49,354 nt of DNA from an uncultured bacterium. GTDB lineage: Bacteria > Verrucomicrobiota > Verrucomicrobiia > CAIQCK01. The DNA is taken from the NCBI GenBank assembly GCA_903870275.1, contig CAIQCK010000084.1, positions 1-49,354 on the forward strand, read 5' to 3'. The notes under the pieces were generated by a model. The model made no database searches. It saw only the letters and a program-made list of their open reading frames with translations, and was not told where the DNA came from. The number at the start of each line of letters is the position of its first letter. Position 1 is the stretch's first letter. Position numbers and translations under genes: made by a program. Of the stretch, positions 33,505-41,875 are shown piece after piece.

Positions 33505-34755
33505 TCAAAGCCGGATGAAAACTTTGCGGATGTAGAGGAACCGTACGAACAGGAACACCAACGCCAGTTCGACCAACGCGAGGAACAAGCCGCCGGAACC
33601 CTTGAGCACGTAATGGTCGAGACACCGCTGCACGTCGCCGCCCGCGAGCCGCTCTGCCACTTTCGGGAAGATGCTATACGTGAGATAAATGGTGATCGGG
33701 TTCATTCCGATCCAGACGAACGGCATGCACCAGCGCTGGCACTTTCGCATCTCGACGATGTAGTAGAAGAACGCCAGCAGCATCGCGCTGTAGCCGCCCG
33801 CCACCAGCACAAACGACGGACTCCAGAGTTTCTTCACGACAGGGAATTGCAGTCCCCACGCAAACCCAAGCGCCACGCTGACTGCGCCCGCGCAAAAGAG
33901 TCCCAAGGTTTTCAATTCATCGCTGGTGTCCCGGCGGCGGAGCCACAACCCGGCGAGAATGCCCAGCAGGCACGACGACGTGGCAACCACCATCTGGAAC
34001 AGGCCCTGCGCTTCCCAGTATCCGTCGCCGTATTGCTTCTTCCCGGGCAGGTAGCGAAAGTCGGTGTAATTCGCCAGATTGTAGCCCTTCTCATACACGC
34101 CATGCACACGAGCGGTGACGGCCTTGGCCAGCACCGCCGGATCGTTGGAGCCAACCTGCGCCGCGAGCTTCGCCACGGAGTCCTTGTCCAACCGCAGGTC
34201 GGGGAACGGCACAAACGTCATCAGTGCCCAGTAGCCAAGCACCAGCGCCAGAAACGCCCCCACCATCGCGCGCGGATTCCTCGGCCACAGGATGTAAATG
34301 GACCCGCCGAGGAAACAGGCCACGCCGAACGTCTGAAGCACGCCCGTGAGACGAATGCCCGGCCACGGGTTGCTGAACCCGCCATAGTAAAACAGTCCCA
34401 GCAGCACCAGCAGCGCGCAGCGGCGGCCGAGACGCACTATTGCGCCGGGCCGGCCGTGCTTGGCCAGCGCCTTGTCCATCGAGAACATCATCGAGACGCC
34501 GGTGATGAACACGAACATCGGAAAGATCAGGTCGTAGAAATGGAAGCCCGCCCATTCCACGTGCTCCAGTTGATTGGAGAGGAAGGTGGTGATCGCACTC
34601 TTGTGCCCCATCGCATGCACCAACGATCCCGCGCCGACGATCCAGAACATGTCGAAACCGCGCAGCGCGTCCAGCGACATCAACCGTCCGCCTTCCGCCG
34701 GGGCAGCGGGACGCGGGGAATTTTCCTGAGCGGCGGGCGATCCAGTTTGTGTCAT
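33505..34755 (-). CDS. Membrane acyltransferase-like protein (DUF5009/HGSNAT-like)
   Basis: The 416-residue protein has about ten hydrophobic helices. The N-terminal MSLDALRGFDMFWIVGAG is the hallmark of the heparan-alpha-glucosaminide N-acetyltransferase-like and YeiB-like group; HFYDLIFPMFVFITGVSMMFS and RLGRRCALLVLLGLFYYGG follow. It may move acyl groups across the inner membrane onto sugars; this is inferred from the family. ATG 34755 begins a Pro/Ala-rich N-terminus before the first conserved block; starts further upstream are unlikely. It is convergent with ttuC and divergent from proS. Confidence 0.8.
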   Translation of the reverse strand: MTQTGSPAAQENSPRPAAPAEGGRLMSLDALRGFDMFWIVGAGSLVHAMGHKSAITTFLSNQLEHVEWAGFHFYDLIFPMFVFITGVSMMFSMDKALAKHGRPGAIVRLGRRCALLVLLGLFYYGGFSNPWPGIRLTGVLQTFGVACFLGGSIYILWPRNPRAMVGAFLALVLGYWALMTFVPFPDLRLDKDSVAKLAAQVGSNDPAVLAKAVTARVHGVYEKGYNLANYTDFRYLPGKKQYGDGYWEAQGLFQMVVATSSCLLGILAGLWLRRRDTSDELKTLGLFCAGAVSVALGFAWGLQFPVVKKLWSPSFVLVAGGYSAMLLAFFYYIVEMRKCQRWCMPFVWIGMNPITIYLTYSIFPKVAERLAGGDVQRCLDHYVLKGSGGLFLALVELALVFLFVRFLYIRKVFIRL

Positions 34756-34909
34756 GCTAGTGCTCCAAGCAGTGGTTCGGTTGTCCGCAGCGTAGGCGTC
34801 CGCGCCGCCGGAGACAAGCGGATATAGCCGCAGATTTTGCGGCTGCATGTCATGTCGTCTCCTATTTTTCTTGTTCCGCCTGCGTCCATCGCTAGACTCC
34901 CACGCTCTT

Positions 34910-36643
34910 ATGAAGTGGTCTCAAACATTTATTCCGACGCTGAAGGAATCGCCCGCGGAAGCGGAAATCCCCAGCCATAAACTGCTGCTCCGGGCCGGCC
35001 TCATGCGCAAGCTCGCCGGCGGCCTCTACACGTTCCTGCCGCTCGGCCTGCGCGCCTACGAAAAGGTCGAGCGCATCGTCCGCGAGGAGATGAACCGCGC
35101 CGGCGCCATCGAACTGCGGATGCCGGCGCTCCAGCCTAAGGAACTCTGGCAGCGCGGCCCGCGCTGGGAGCACGCCCAACGCGTCATGTTCTCCGCCGGC
35201 CCCGCCGACGGCAGCAAGGTCGCGCCCGGCGGCGAACTGGTGCTCGGCCCGACCCACGAGGAGGTCATCACCTCGCTGGCCGCCGTCGAAATCCGCAGCT
35301 ATCGCGACCTGCCGAAAAACTTCTACCAGATTCAAACCAAGTTCCGAAACGAGATCCGGCCGCGTTTCGGCCTGATGCGCGCCAAGGAGTTCGTGATGAA
35401 GGATGCCTACTCCTTCGACACCTCCGAGGATGGCGCGGTGAAAAGTTACGAGGCAATGCGCATTGCCTACCAGCGCATCTTCGAGCGTTGCGGCTTCGGC
35501 CCGCAGCAGCTCAAGTGCGTTTGGGCGGACAGCGGCGTCATGGGCGGCAAGCATTCGCAGGAGTTCATGGTGCCCGCCGAGAGCGGCGAGAACGAAATCG
35601 CCTTTTGCGAGAAGTGCAGCTACGTCGCCAACGTCGAGAAGGCGCAGTCCAAACTCGCGCGCGTGGAAGACGGCGACGCGCCCGCCAACGTCGAGAAATT
35701 CCCGACGCCCGGGGTGAAGACCATCGAGGATTTGACCAAGCCGCCGTTCAACGTCGCCGCCGACCGGCAGGTGAAGACGCTCATCTTCGTTGCCGACAGC
35801 AAGCCGGTCATCGTGCTCATGCGCGGCGATCATCCGCTCAACGAGGTTAAACTCGCCGCCACCACCGGCGCGGTCGAGTTCCGGGCCGCCCGCGAGGACG
35901 AGATCGTGCCGCTCATGGGCGCGCATCCCGGTTCGCTCGGCGCGGTCGGCAAGAGCGGCGTGCCAATCTACGCCGACGAGGCGTTGCGCGGACGGTTCAA
36001 CATGGTCACCGGCGCGAACGAGGACGGTTTCCACCTCAAGGGCGTCAGCGTCGAGCGCGATATCAAGGTCACCAAGTGGGCCGATCTGCGCACCGTGGCC
36101 GCTGGCGAGCCGTGCCCCGAATGCGGTGCGGCGCTGAGGATCCAGCGCGCCATCGAGCTAGGCCACATCTTCATCCTCGGCACGAAATACTCCGAGAAAC
36201 TTGGCGCGAACTATCTCGACGAGAAAAGCCAGAGCCACCCGTGCGTCATGGGCTGCTACGGCATCGGCGTTACGCGCACGCTCGCGGCGGTGATCGAGTG
36301 CTTCAACGACAAGGACGGCATCGTCTGGCCGATGGCGGTCGCGCCGTTCCACGTCTGCATCAGCCTGCTCGACACGAACAAAGAAGTGCCGCGACAGGTT
36401 GCGCAGGAAATCCACGACGCGCTGGAGCGCGAAGGCGTGGAGGTCATCCTCGACGACCGCGACGAGCGCCCCGGCTTCAAGTTCAAGGACGCCGACCTCG
36501 TCGGCTTCCCCATCCGCGTCACCATCGGCGAGAAGAGCCTGGCCAAAGGAGGCGTCGAGGTGAAGCAGCGCGCTACCGGCGAGATGAAGCTCCTGCCCGC
36601 GGCGGAAGCGGTGAAGGAAATCATCGCGTTGGTCAGGAAGTAG
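34910..36643 (+). CDS. proS: Prolyl-tRNA synthetase, bacterial long form
   Basis: ProRS charges tRNA-Pro. The 577 residues carry class II motif 1 (RAYEKVERIVREEMNRAGAIE), motif 2 (YQIQTKFRNEIRPRFGLMRAKEFVMKDAYSF) and motif 3 (CYGIGVTRTLAAVIE). An INS/YbaK-like editing domain lies between motifs 2 and 3 (about residues 220-390, with PLNEVKLAATTG and GANEDGFHLKGV). A C-terminal anticodon-binding domain follows. ATG 34910 is chosen because the family begins with MKWSQTFIPTLKE-like sequence. Repeat copy B starts about 30 bases after its stop. Confidence 0.95.
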   Translation: MKWSQTFIPTLKESPAEAEIPSHKLLLRAGLMRKLAGGLYTFLPLGLRAYEKVERIVREEMNRAGAIELRMPALQPKELWQRGPRWEHAQRVMFSAGPADGSKVAPGGELVLGPTHEEVITSLAAVEIRSYRDLPKNFYQIQTKFRNEIRPRFGLMRAKEFVMKDAYSFDTSEDGAVKSYEAMRIAYQRIFERCGFGPQQLKCVWADSGVMGGKHSQEFMVPAESGENEIAFCEKCSYVANVEKAQSKLARVEDGDAPANVEKFPTPGVKTIEDLTKPPFNVAADRQVKTLIFVADSKPVIVLMRGDHPLNEVKLAATTGAVEFRAAREDEIVPLMGAHPGSLGAVGKSGVPIYADEALRGRFNMVTGANEDGFHLKGVSVERDIKVTKWADLRTVAAGEPCPECGAALRIQRAIELGHIFILGTKYSEKLGANYLDEKSQSHPCVMGCYGIGVTRTLAAVIECFNDKDGIVWPMAVAPFHVCISLLDTNKEVPRQVAQEIHDALEREGVEVILDDRDERPGFKFKDADLVGFPIRVTIGEKSLAKGGVEVKQRATGEMKLLPAAEAVKEIIALVRK

Positions 36644-36672
36644 AGTGCGCCGCCGCTGGCCGGGGCGGCATG

Positions 36673-37440
36673 CAGCCACGGACGAAACCCGGCGCGGCGG
36701 AGCCGCGGCCACAAGTCGGGCGCTGACAGCGCGGTGGTGGCTATACAATGTTGTTAGGAATGCGCGGTCCTTCGACATGGTAGTAACCGGTGAAACACCG
36801 ATGGGCGGGGCTGAATCATTTGGGTTCGTTTGGTAAAAAAGCCTTTGTCATTTACCCTCCCCCAGACATCGAAACAGACGATTTCCATGGGAAAACGATG
36901 TTTTTCAGTTTTAACCAAGGCCATCATATGGGTTCGTTTTGAAAAACGAACTCTCATAATTAAGGGGGAGGATGATTGCCCCGCCACCGGCAGCCGCCGT
37001 CCATATGGAGGGCGATTTTGCCACTTCCGGCAGCCCGGATGCGGCGCGCCCGCCGGACCGGCCATGATCGGCTCCGCCAACGTCTGGCGGCTGGACGCCG
37101 TTTTGCGCGTTTCCGCGCAATTCATGCATTCCGTGAATTGATTCCGGTTGCCCTTGGGGGCCTCCGGCGGGACGGCCTCTGCTCGCAGAACGGCGACCTT
37201 CATTGCAGGGCGAACAATATGGTAAATTCTCTATTTTGTCAAGAGAAAATTGCTATTATTTTCGCAGGGCCGGTCTGGCGGAGGGACCGCTTCACGGGCT
37301 TGGGCAGAAGGCGGCGCGGCGAAGGCCGGACATGATCCACGGATGAACCCGGCGCGGAGGAGCCGCAACCACGAGCAGCGCGCTGACAAGGCGTTGGCGG
37401 CTTGAAAATCTTGTCAGGAATGCGCGACTTTTCTTGATTG
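36673..37440 (-). repeat. Long intergenic repeat, copy B (inverted relative to copy A)
   Basis: This copy corresponds to 15405-16063 in opposite orientation, with the same block order. The promoter-like block is at 37228-37260, the ATATGATG block at 36922-36945, and the 27-base AAACGAACCC block at 36805-36831 is identical to copy A. The terminal module is present twice: after the body (36673-36779) and again before it (37335-37440), both in the same direction. A frame of 149 codons on the minus strand (37203 to 36754) resembles that of copy A, but the substitution pattern does not look protein-like. No transposase or other gene is recognised in 36644-37702. Confidence 0.8.
37212..37260 (-). 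promoter_or_regulatory. Conserved promoter-like block in repeat copy B
   Basis: On the minus strand AATAATAGCAATTTTCTC is followed by TTGACA (37237-37242) and AAATAGAGA. The 33-base block differs from copy A by one base. A weaker -10-like CATATT lies about 15 bases on. The sequence downstream of the block diverges quickly for about 20 bases before the copies resume matching at the ATGAAG. Confidence 0.4.
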
Positions 37441-37533
37441 CAGTACGGAGCCGCACGGATGGTGGAATAAGGCAGGCCGCGTGCCCACGCGAAACGTGGC
37501 AATCCTCACGCGGCGAACATGAATGATGCTAAC

Positions 37534-37556
37534 GCCGGGTCGTGGACCCGGCCTAC
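37534..37556. repeat. REP-like GTAG hairpin
   Basis: Read on the minus strand, GTAG (37556-37553) is followed by the stem GCCGGGTC, loop CAC and stem GACCCGGC (to 37534). It has the same architecture as the hairpins at 4669 and 14773 with a different stem. It lies in a gene-free stretch together with a heptamer array. Confidence 0.7.
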
Positions 37557-37584
37557 ACCGCCCCGCACGCACCGGGAGAAGCTT

Positions 37585-37619
37585 CGTCAACTCTTCATTC
37601 TTAACTCTTCACTCTCCCC
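37585..37619. repeat. Heptanucleotide array, pyrimidine-rich strand
   Basis: Five 7-base units follow each other: CGTCAAC, TCTTCAT, TCTTAAC, TCTTCAC and TCTCCCC. On the other strand they read GTGAAGA, GTTAAGA and so on, close to the units at 26912 and 46292. More purine-rich 7-base spacing (GGAGAAG, GGTGAAG, GATGAGG) is visible around 37665-37688, just before the next gene. Confidence 0.6.
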
Positions 37620-37702
37620 CGAAAACCGCTTGTCCCCGCAAGCCCCCGGGAGGACTATGCGCGGAGAAGGAGAAGGGTGAAGGATGAGGCCCAGAGAGAA
37701 AG

Positions 37703-38110
37703 ATGAAAGCCAAGATAGCTAAGATTATCGTGAGAGTGATTGGCACTCTGAGCGCGATGGTGGGTCTGGCAATGCTCTGCGGCTTATTGGTTATGGTGAA
37801 GAATGGACCGAGCGGGTTTACCTGGATTGTTATACCAATTCTGGGACAGCTGCCGTTCGTAGTGTGGTTTCTCTATGTCGGCTACTTGGTTTGGGCCAGT
37901 TTCTCGCCATTCGCCGTCCGGCTGGTTTGTGGCACATTCTGTTTCATAACCTTCTTCTTCTTGTTCAATTTCATGGGATTCATTTATCGACACGATGAGG
38001 ATAATCCCTGGGTAACTTTCGCCTTCGTTGGTTCCATTCCCGTCACTTGGGTTGTTTACCGCGCAATCAGCAAGCGGTTGAATCGCTGGCTGTTTCCTGA
38101 GTTCGGATGA
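37703..38110 (+). CDS. Small multi-pass membrane protein
   Basis: The 135-residue product has four predicted membrane helices (about residues 8-32, 40-65, 68-95 and 103-120) and a basic C-terminus (AISKRLNRWLFPEFG). I recognise no family. Its codons are less GC-rich than those of its neighbours, with more AT-ending codons, which fits recent acquisition. It stands alone between a repeat-rich region and the MATE transporter gene. The 178 bases after it contain TTCGTGCATTCCGTGG (38195-38210), also found at 15357. Confidence 0.6.
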   Translation: MKAKIAKIIVRVIGTLSAMVGLAMLCGLLVMVKNGPSGFTWIVIPILGQLPFVVWFLYVGYLVWASFSPFAVRLVCGTFCFITFFFLFNFMGFIYRHDEDNPWVTFAFVGSIPVTWVVYRAISKRLNRWLFPEFG

Positions 38111-38288
38111 TTCTCTGGTCGAGATGGTACGCGCTCTCCGAACGCATTGTTGTTCGGGACGAGCAGCGCGTTCGGAGAATGCGCTCCACCTCTTTTCGTG
38201 CATTCCGTGGTTGCACATCTTCCGCCCCACCTGACGCCACTTCTCTGCGATTGAGTTTTTTCGGCAGTGGCGACAACATGAGCGCTTC

Positions 38289-39695
38289 ATGGCGGCAGCG
38301 CTTCAATCGCATGGACGAGACCTGACCTTCGGCAGCGTGCCGAGGCATCTGATCGCTTTCTCCATGCCGATGATGCTCGGCAATCTGATCCAGGCGGCCT
38401 ACAGCTTCGTCAATGCGGTGTGGGTGGGCAAAGGGCTGGGTGAGGCGGAGATGGGCGCGATCACGGTGACCGGCGCGGCGATGTTTGCGCTGCTGGCGAT
38501 GGCACTCGGCATCACGGTGGGCGCGGGCATTCTGGCGGCGCAGTTCGTGGGCGCGCGCGATACGGACGGCTTGCGGCGGGTGGTGCAAACCTCCACAGCC
38601 TTCCAGGCGGTCGCCGCCCTCGTCGTGGTTGTCGTCGGCGAATGTCTGGCAGCACCGCTGATGAGTTGGATGGATACGCCGGCCAACGTGCTGCCGCTGG
38701 CGATTTCCTACACGCGGTGGTTGCTATTGATAACGCCGTTTCTGTTCGGGACTTTCCTCATCGGCTCATTGCTGCGGGCGGTGGGCGATTCGAAAACGCC
38801 GCTGTATTTCCAAGCCGGCGGACTGCTGTTGACGGTGGCGCTTGACCCGGTGCTGATGTTCGGCTGGCTCGGCTGCCCGCGGCTCGGATTGAACGGGACC
38901 GCCATCGCCAACATCCTCACGCAAGCCGCAAGCATGCTCGCGCTCTACGCCTGGCTGCACCGGCGCAGGAACGTGACCGCGCCGGACTGGCAGCGGCTGA
39001 CGATGGACCGGCATACGCTGTGGCTGATTCTCAAAGTCGGCGTGCCCTCGGCAGCGCAACAGGGACTGGCGGCGTTTGGATTTCTATTCATCACCGGGAT
39101 CGTGAATGCCTACGGCGCGAGCGCGACGGCCGCCTTCGGCGCGGCGATGCGGATTGACCAGATGGCGCTCCTGCCAGCCTTGGGCTTCAGCGTCGCGGTC
39201 TCAATGATGGCGGGCCAGAACATTGGCGCACGGCGGTTTGACCGGGTGCGGGAAGTGTTCCGGTGGGGCATGGTGATCAGCGGCGGCATTACGCTGGTGG
39301 GGACCGTGGCGGTGATGTCGCTTCCGGGACTGTTGCTGCGCGCGTTCCTCAACGATCCGGAGGCGATCCGGATCGGCACGTCCTACCTGATGATCGTCGG
39401 CGCGGCCTACCTGTGCTTTTCGGCCATGTTTGTCAGCAACGGCGTCATCAACGGCGCGGGACAAACGATGGTGACGACTCTGGTGACGGTGCTCGCGCTG
39501 TGGATCGTGCGCGTGCCGCTGGCGCTGGCGCTGTCGCATCACTTTCATCGGATCGAGTTCGTCTGGGCGGCTTCCGCAACGGGCCTGGCGGTCGGCATGG
39601 TCGCCAGCCTGGCCTATTACTACTCCGGCCGCTGGAAACGGGCCGTGGTCCCCTTGAAGTCCGCCCCGCCGGTTGAAGAAATCGTCGTTGGGTAG
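38289..39695 (+). CDS. MATE-family multidrug/Na+ antiporter
   Basis: The 468-residue membrane protein has twelve predicted helices in two homologous halves. The N-terminal FGSVPRHLIAFSMPMMLGNLIQAAYSFVNAVWVGKGLGEAEMGA (described over about residues 14-57) is typical of MATE proteins of the DinF/NorM-like group. The second half begins near VGVPSAAQQGLAAFGF. It should expel cationic compounds in exchange for Na+ or H+. ATG 38289 is used; a separate 15-codon frame at 38278 overlaps it out of frame. Confidence 0.92.
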   Translation: MAAALQSHGRDLTFGSVPRHLIAFSMPMMLGNLIQAAYSFVNAVWVGKGLGEAEMGAITVTGAAMFALLAMALGITVGAGILAAQFVGARDTDGLRRVVQTSTAFQAVAALVVVVVGECLAAPLMSWMDTPANVLPLAISYTRWLLLITPFLFGTFLIGSLLRAVGDSKTPLYFQAGGLLLTVALDPVLMFGWLGCPRLGLNGTAIANILTQAASMLALYAWLHRRRNVTAPDWQRLTMDRHTLWLILKVGVPSAAQQGLAAFGFLFITGIVNAYGASATAAFGAAMRIDQMALLPALGFSVAVSMMAGQNIGARRFDRVREVFRWGMVISGGITLVGTVAVMSLPGLLLRAFLNDPEAIRIGTSYLMIVGAAYLCFSAMFVSNGVINGAGQTMVTTLVTVLALWIVRVPLALALSHHFHRIEFVWAASATGLAVGMVASLAYYYSGRWKRAVVPLKSAPPVEEIVVG

Positions 39696-39784
39696 CCGGA
39701 CCCAATAAGAGTTGCCGATGTCAATGTGTTGAGACGCCTCTCCAAGAGCTTGCCCGCGCGCTGGGTTCCGGGTATGGTCATGTC

Positions 39785-39970
39785 GTGCATGCGACAGCGA
39801 TAATTCGAGGGAAAGTGGTGCGGTTCCGGTTGCCCGCCGCCTTGGCGCGCGCCCAGAAGCGCCACGCCGGCGCAACCGCGACAGAGGAGGAAGCTGTCGC
39901 GTTTGTGGAAGCCAAACGCCGCGAGTTGGCCCTGCGCAGAGCCAAGCCCTACCTTGAAAGCCGTTCTTGA
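39785..39970 (+). CDS. Putative antitoxin of a PIN-domain pair
   Basis: The 61-residue product, from GTG 39785, starts with a short beta-like segment (ATAIIRGKVVRFRLP) and ends in a helical, highly charged part (EEEAVAFVEAKRRELALRRAKPYLES). It overlaps the start of the PIN-domain gene by 17 bases. No named antitoxin family is recognised; the assignment rests on size, charge and gene order. Confidence 0.5.
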   Translation: MHATAIIRGKVVRFRLPAALARAQKRHAGATATEEEAVAFVEAKRRELALRRAKPYLESRS

Positions 39971-40361
39971 CACCTGCATCCTGCGGCTCGCGACCTTTCC
40001 GAAGCCCGACAACCCAGCGGCGCTCATCTTCAAGCTGGCTGTGGAGGGCCTTGTTGAGTGTTGGGTGTCGCCGCCGATTCTGGACGAATACATCGCCGTC
40101 CTGGCGGACGAACCGGAAGTGCTCGGCTTGATCCATGAACATTTCGAACTGTGCTACCCGCTGGTCGAACTGGATTACGTCCGGCATGAGCCTGATAACC
40201 GTTTTCTGGAGTGCGCGCTTGCGGTCAATGCCGACTGGCTGGTGACCGTGAACACGGCGCGCGGTCATTTTGATCGCAAAAGCTATGGAACGACGCGCGT
40301 GATTACACCCGGCACCTTCGTCAATCTGCAGGAACTCCAGCCGCTTATTGCGCGGCTTTAA
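39954..40361 (+). CDS. PIN-domain putative toxin (COG1569-like)
   Basis: PIN toxins cut RNA with a cluster of acidic residues. From TTG 39954 the 135 residues start KAVLDTC (first Asp), then contain SPPILDEYIAVL (Glu), DNRFLECALAVNADWLVTVN (Asp/Glu) and a C-terminal VITPGTFVNL, the pattern of the COG1569 toxin component. The TTG choice puts the first catalytic Asp at residue 6, as usual, and overlaps the antitoxin-like gene by 17 bases. An ATG at 39903 would add unrelated residues. Confidence 0.8.
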   Translation: MKAVLDTCILRLATFPKPDNPAALIFKLAVEGLVECWVSPPILDEYIAVLADEPEVLGLIHEHFELCYPLVELDYVRHEPDNRFLECALAVNADWLVTVNTARGHFDRKSYGTTRVITPGTFVNLQELQPLIARL

Positions 40362-40376
40362 CCCAAGAGTTGGTTC

Positions 40377-41503
<1,127 letters not shown>

Positions 41504-41507
<4 letters not shown>

Positions 41508-41869
41508 TTTCATCTTACATAACTTCGATTCTGGCGATGGGGGGCGCGGCACCCAATCCCAACCAGCCCCCGGCGGTCCAGATGATCAGCTCGTTCCTGC
41601 CGATCGCCCTGATCTTCGTGGTCTTTTACTTCGTGTTGATCCGGCCGCAGCAGAAAAAGCAGAAGGAAACCCAGAAGATGATCGACTCGCTCCGCAGCGG
41701 CGACAAGATCGTCACCACCGGCGGCATTCTCGGCACGGTGACGAACGTGAAAGAGAAGACCGTCGTCGTTCGCATCGCCGATAACGTCAAAGTCGAAATG
41801 CTGCGGTCCGCCATCCAAGTCGTCACCCAACGAAGCGGCGACGACGAACAGCCCGCCTCCAAGAGCTAA
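41504..41869 (+). CDS. yajC: Preprotein translocase subunit YajC
   Basis: The 121-residue single-helix protein (helix about residues 28-47, SFLPIALIFVVFYFVLIRPQ) is followed by the YajC domain with KMIDSLRSGDKIVTTGGILGTV. It associates with SecDF and YidC at the translocon. The GTG start at 41504 overlaps the tgt stop; ATG 41535 is an alternative. It ends six bases before secDF. Confidence 0.93.
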
Positions 41870-41875
41870 CCCGCC

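Noticed and set aside
33055..34827. Plus-strand open frame of 590 codons across the ttuC end and the acyltransferase gene
   Set aside because: It runs out of frame through ttuC and antisense through a convincing multi-helix membrane protein; His/Arg/Gln-rich shadow composition.
38278..38325. Short 15-codon frame overlapping the MATE start
   Set aside because: Too short and without motifs; it overlaps the likely MATE start out of frame and is probably chance.
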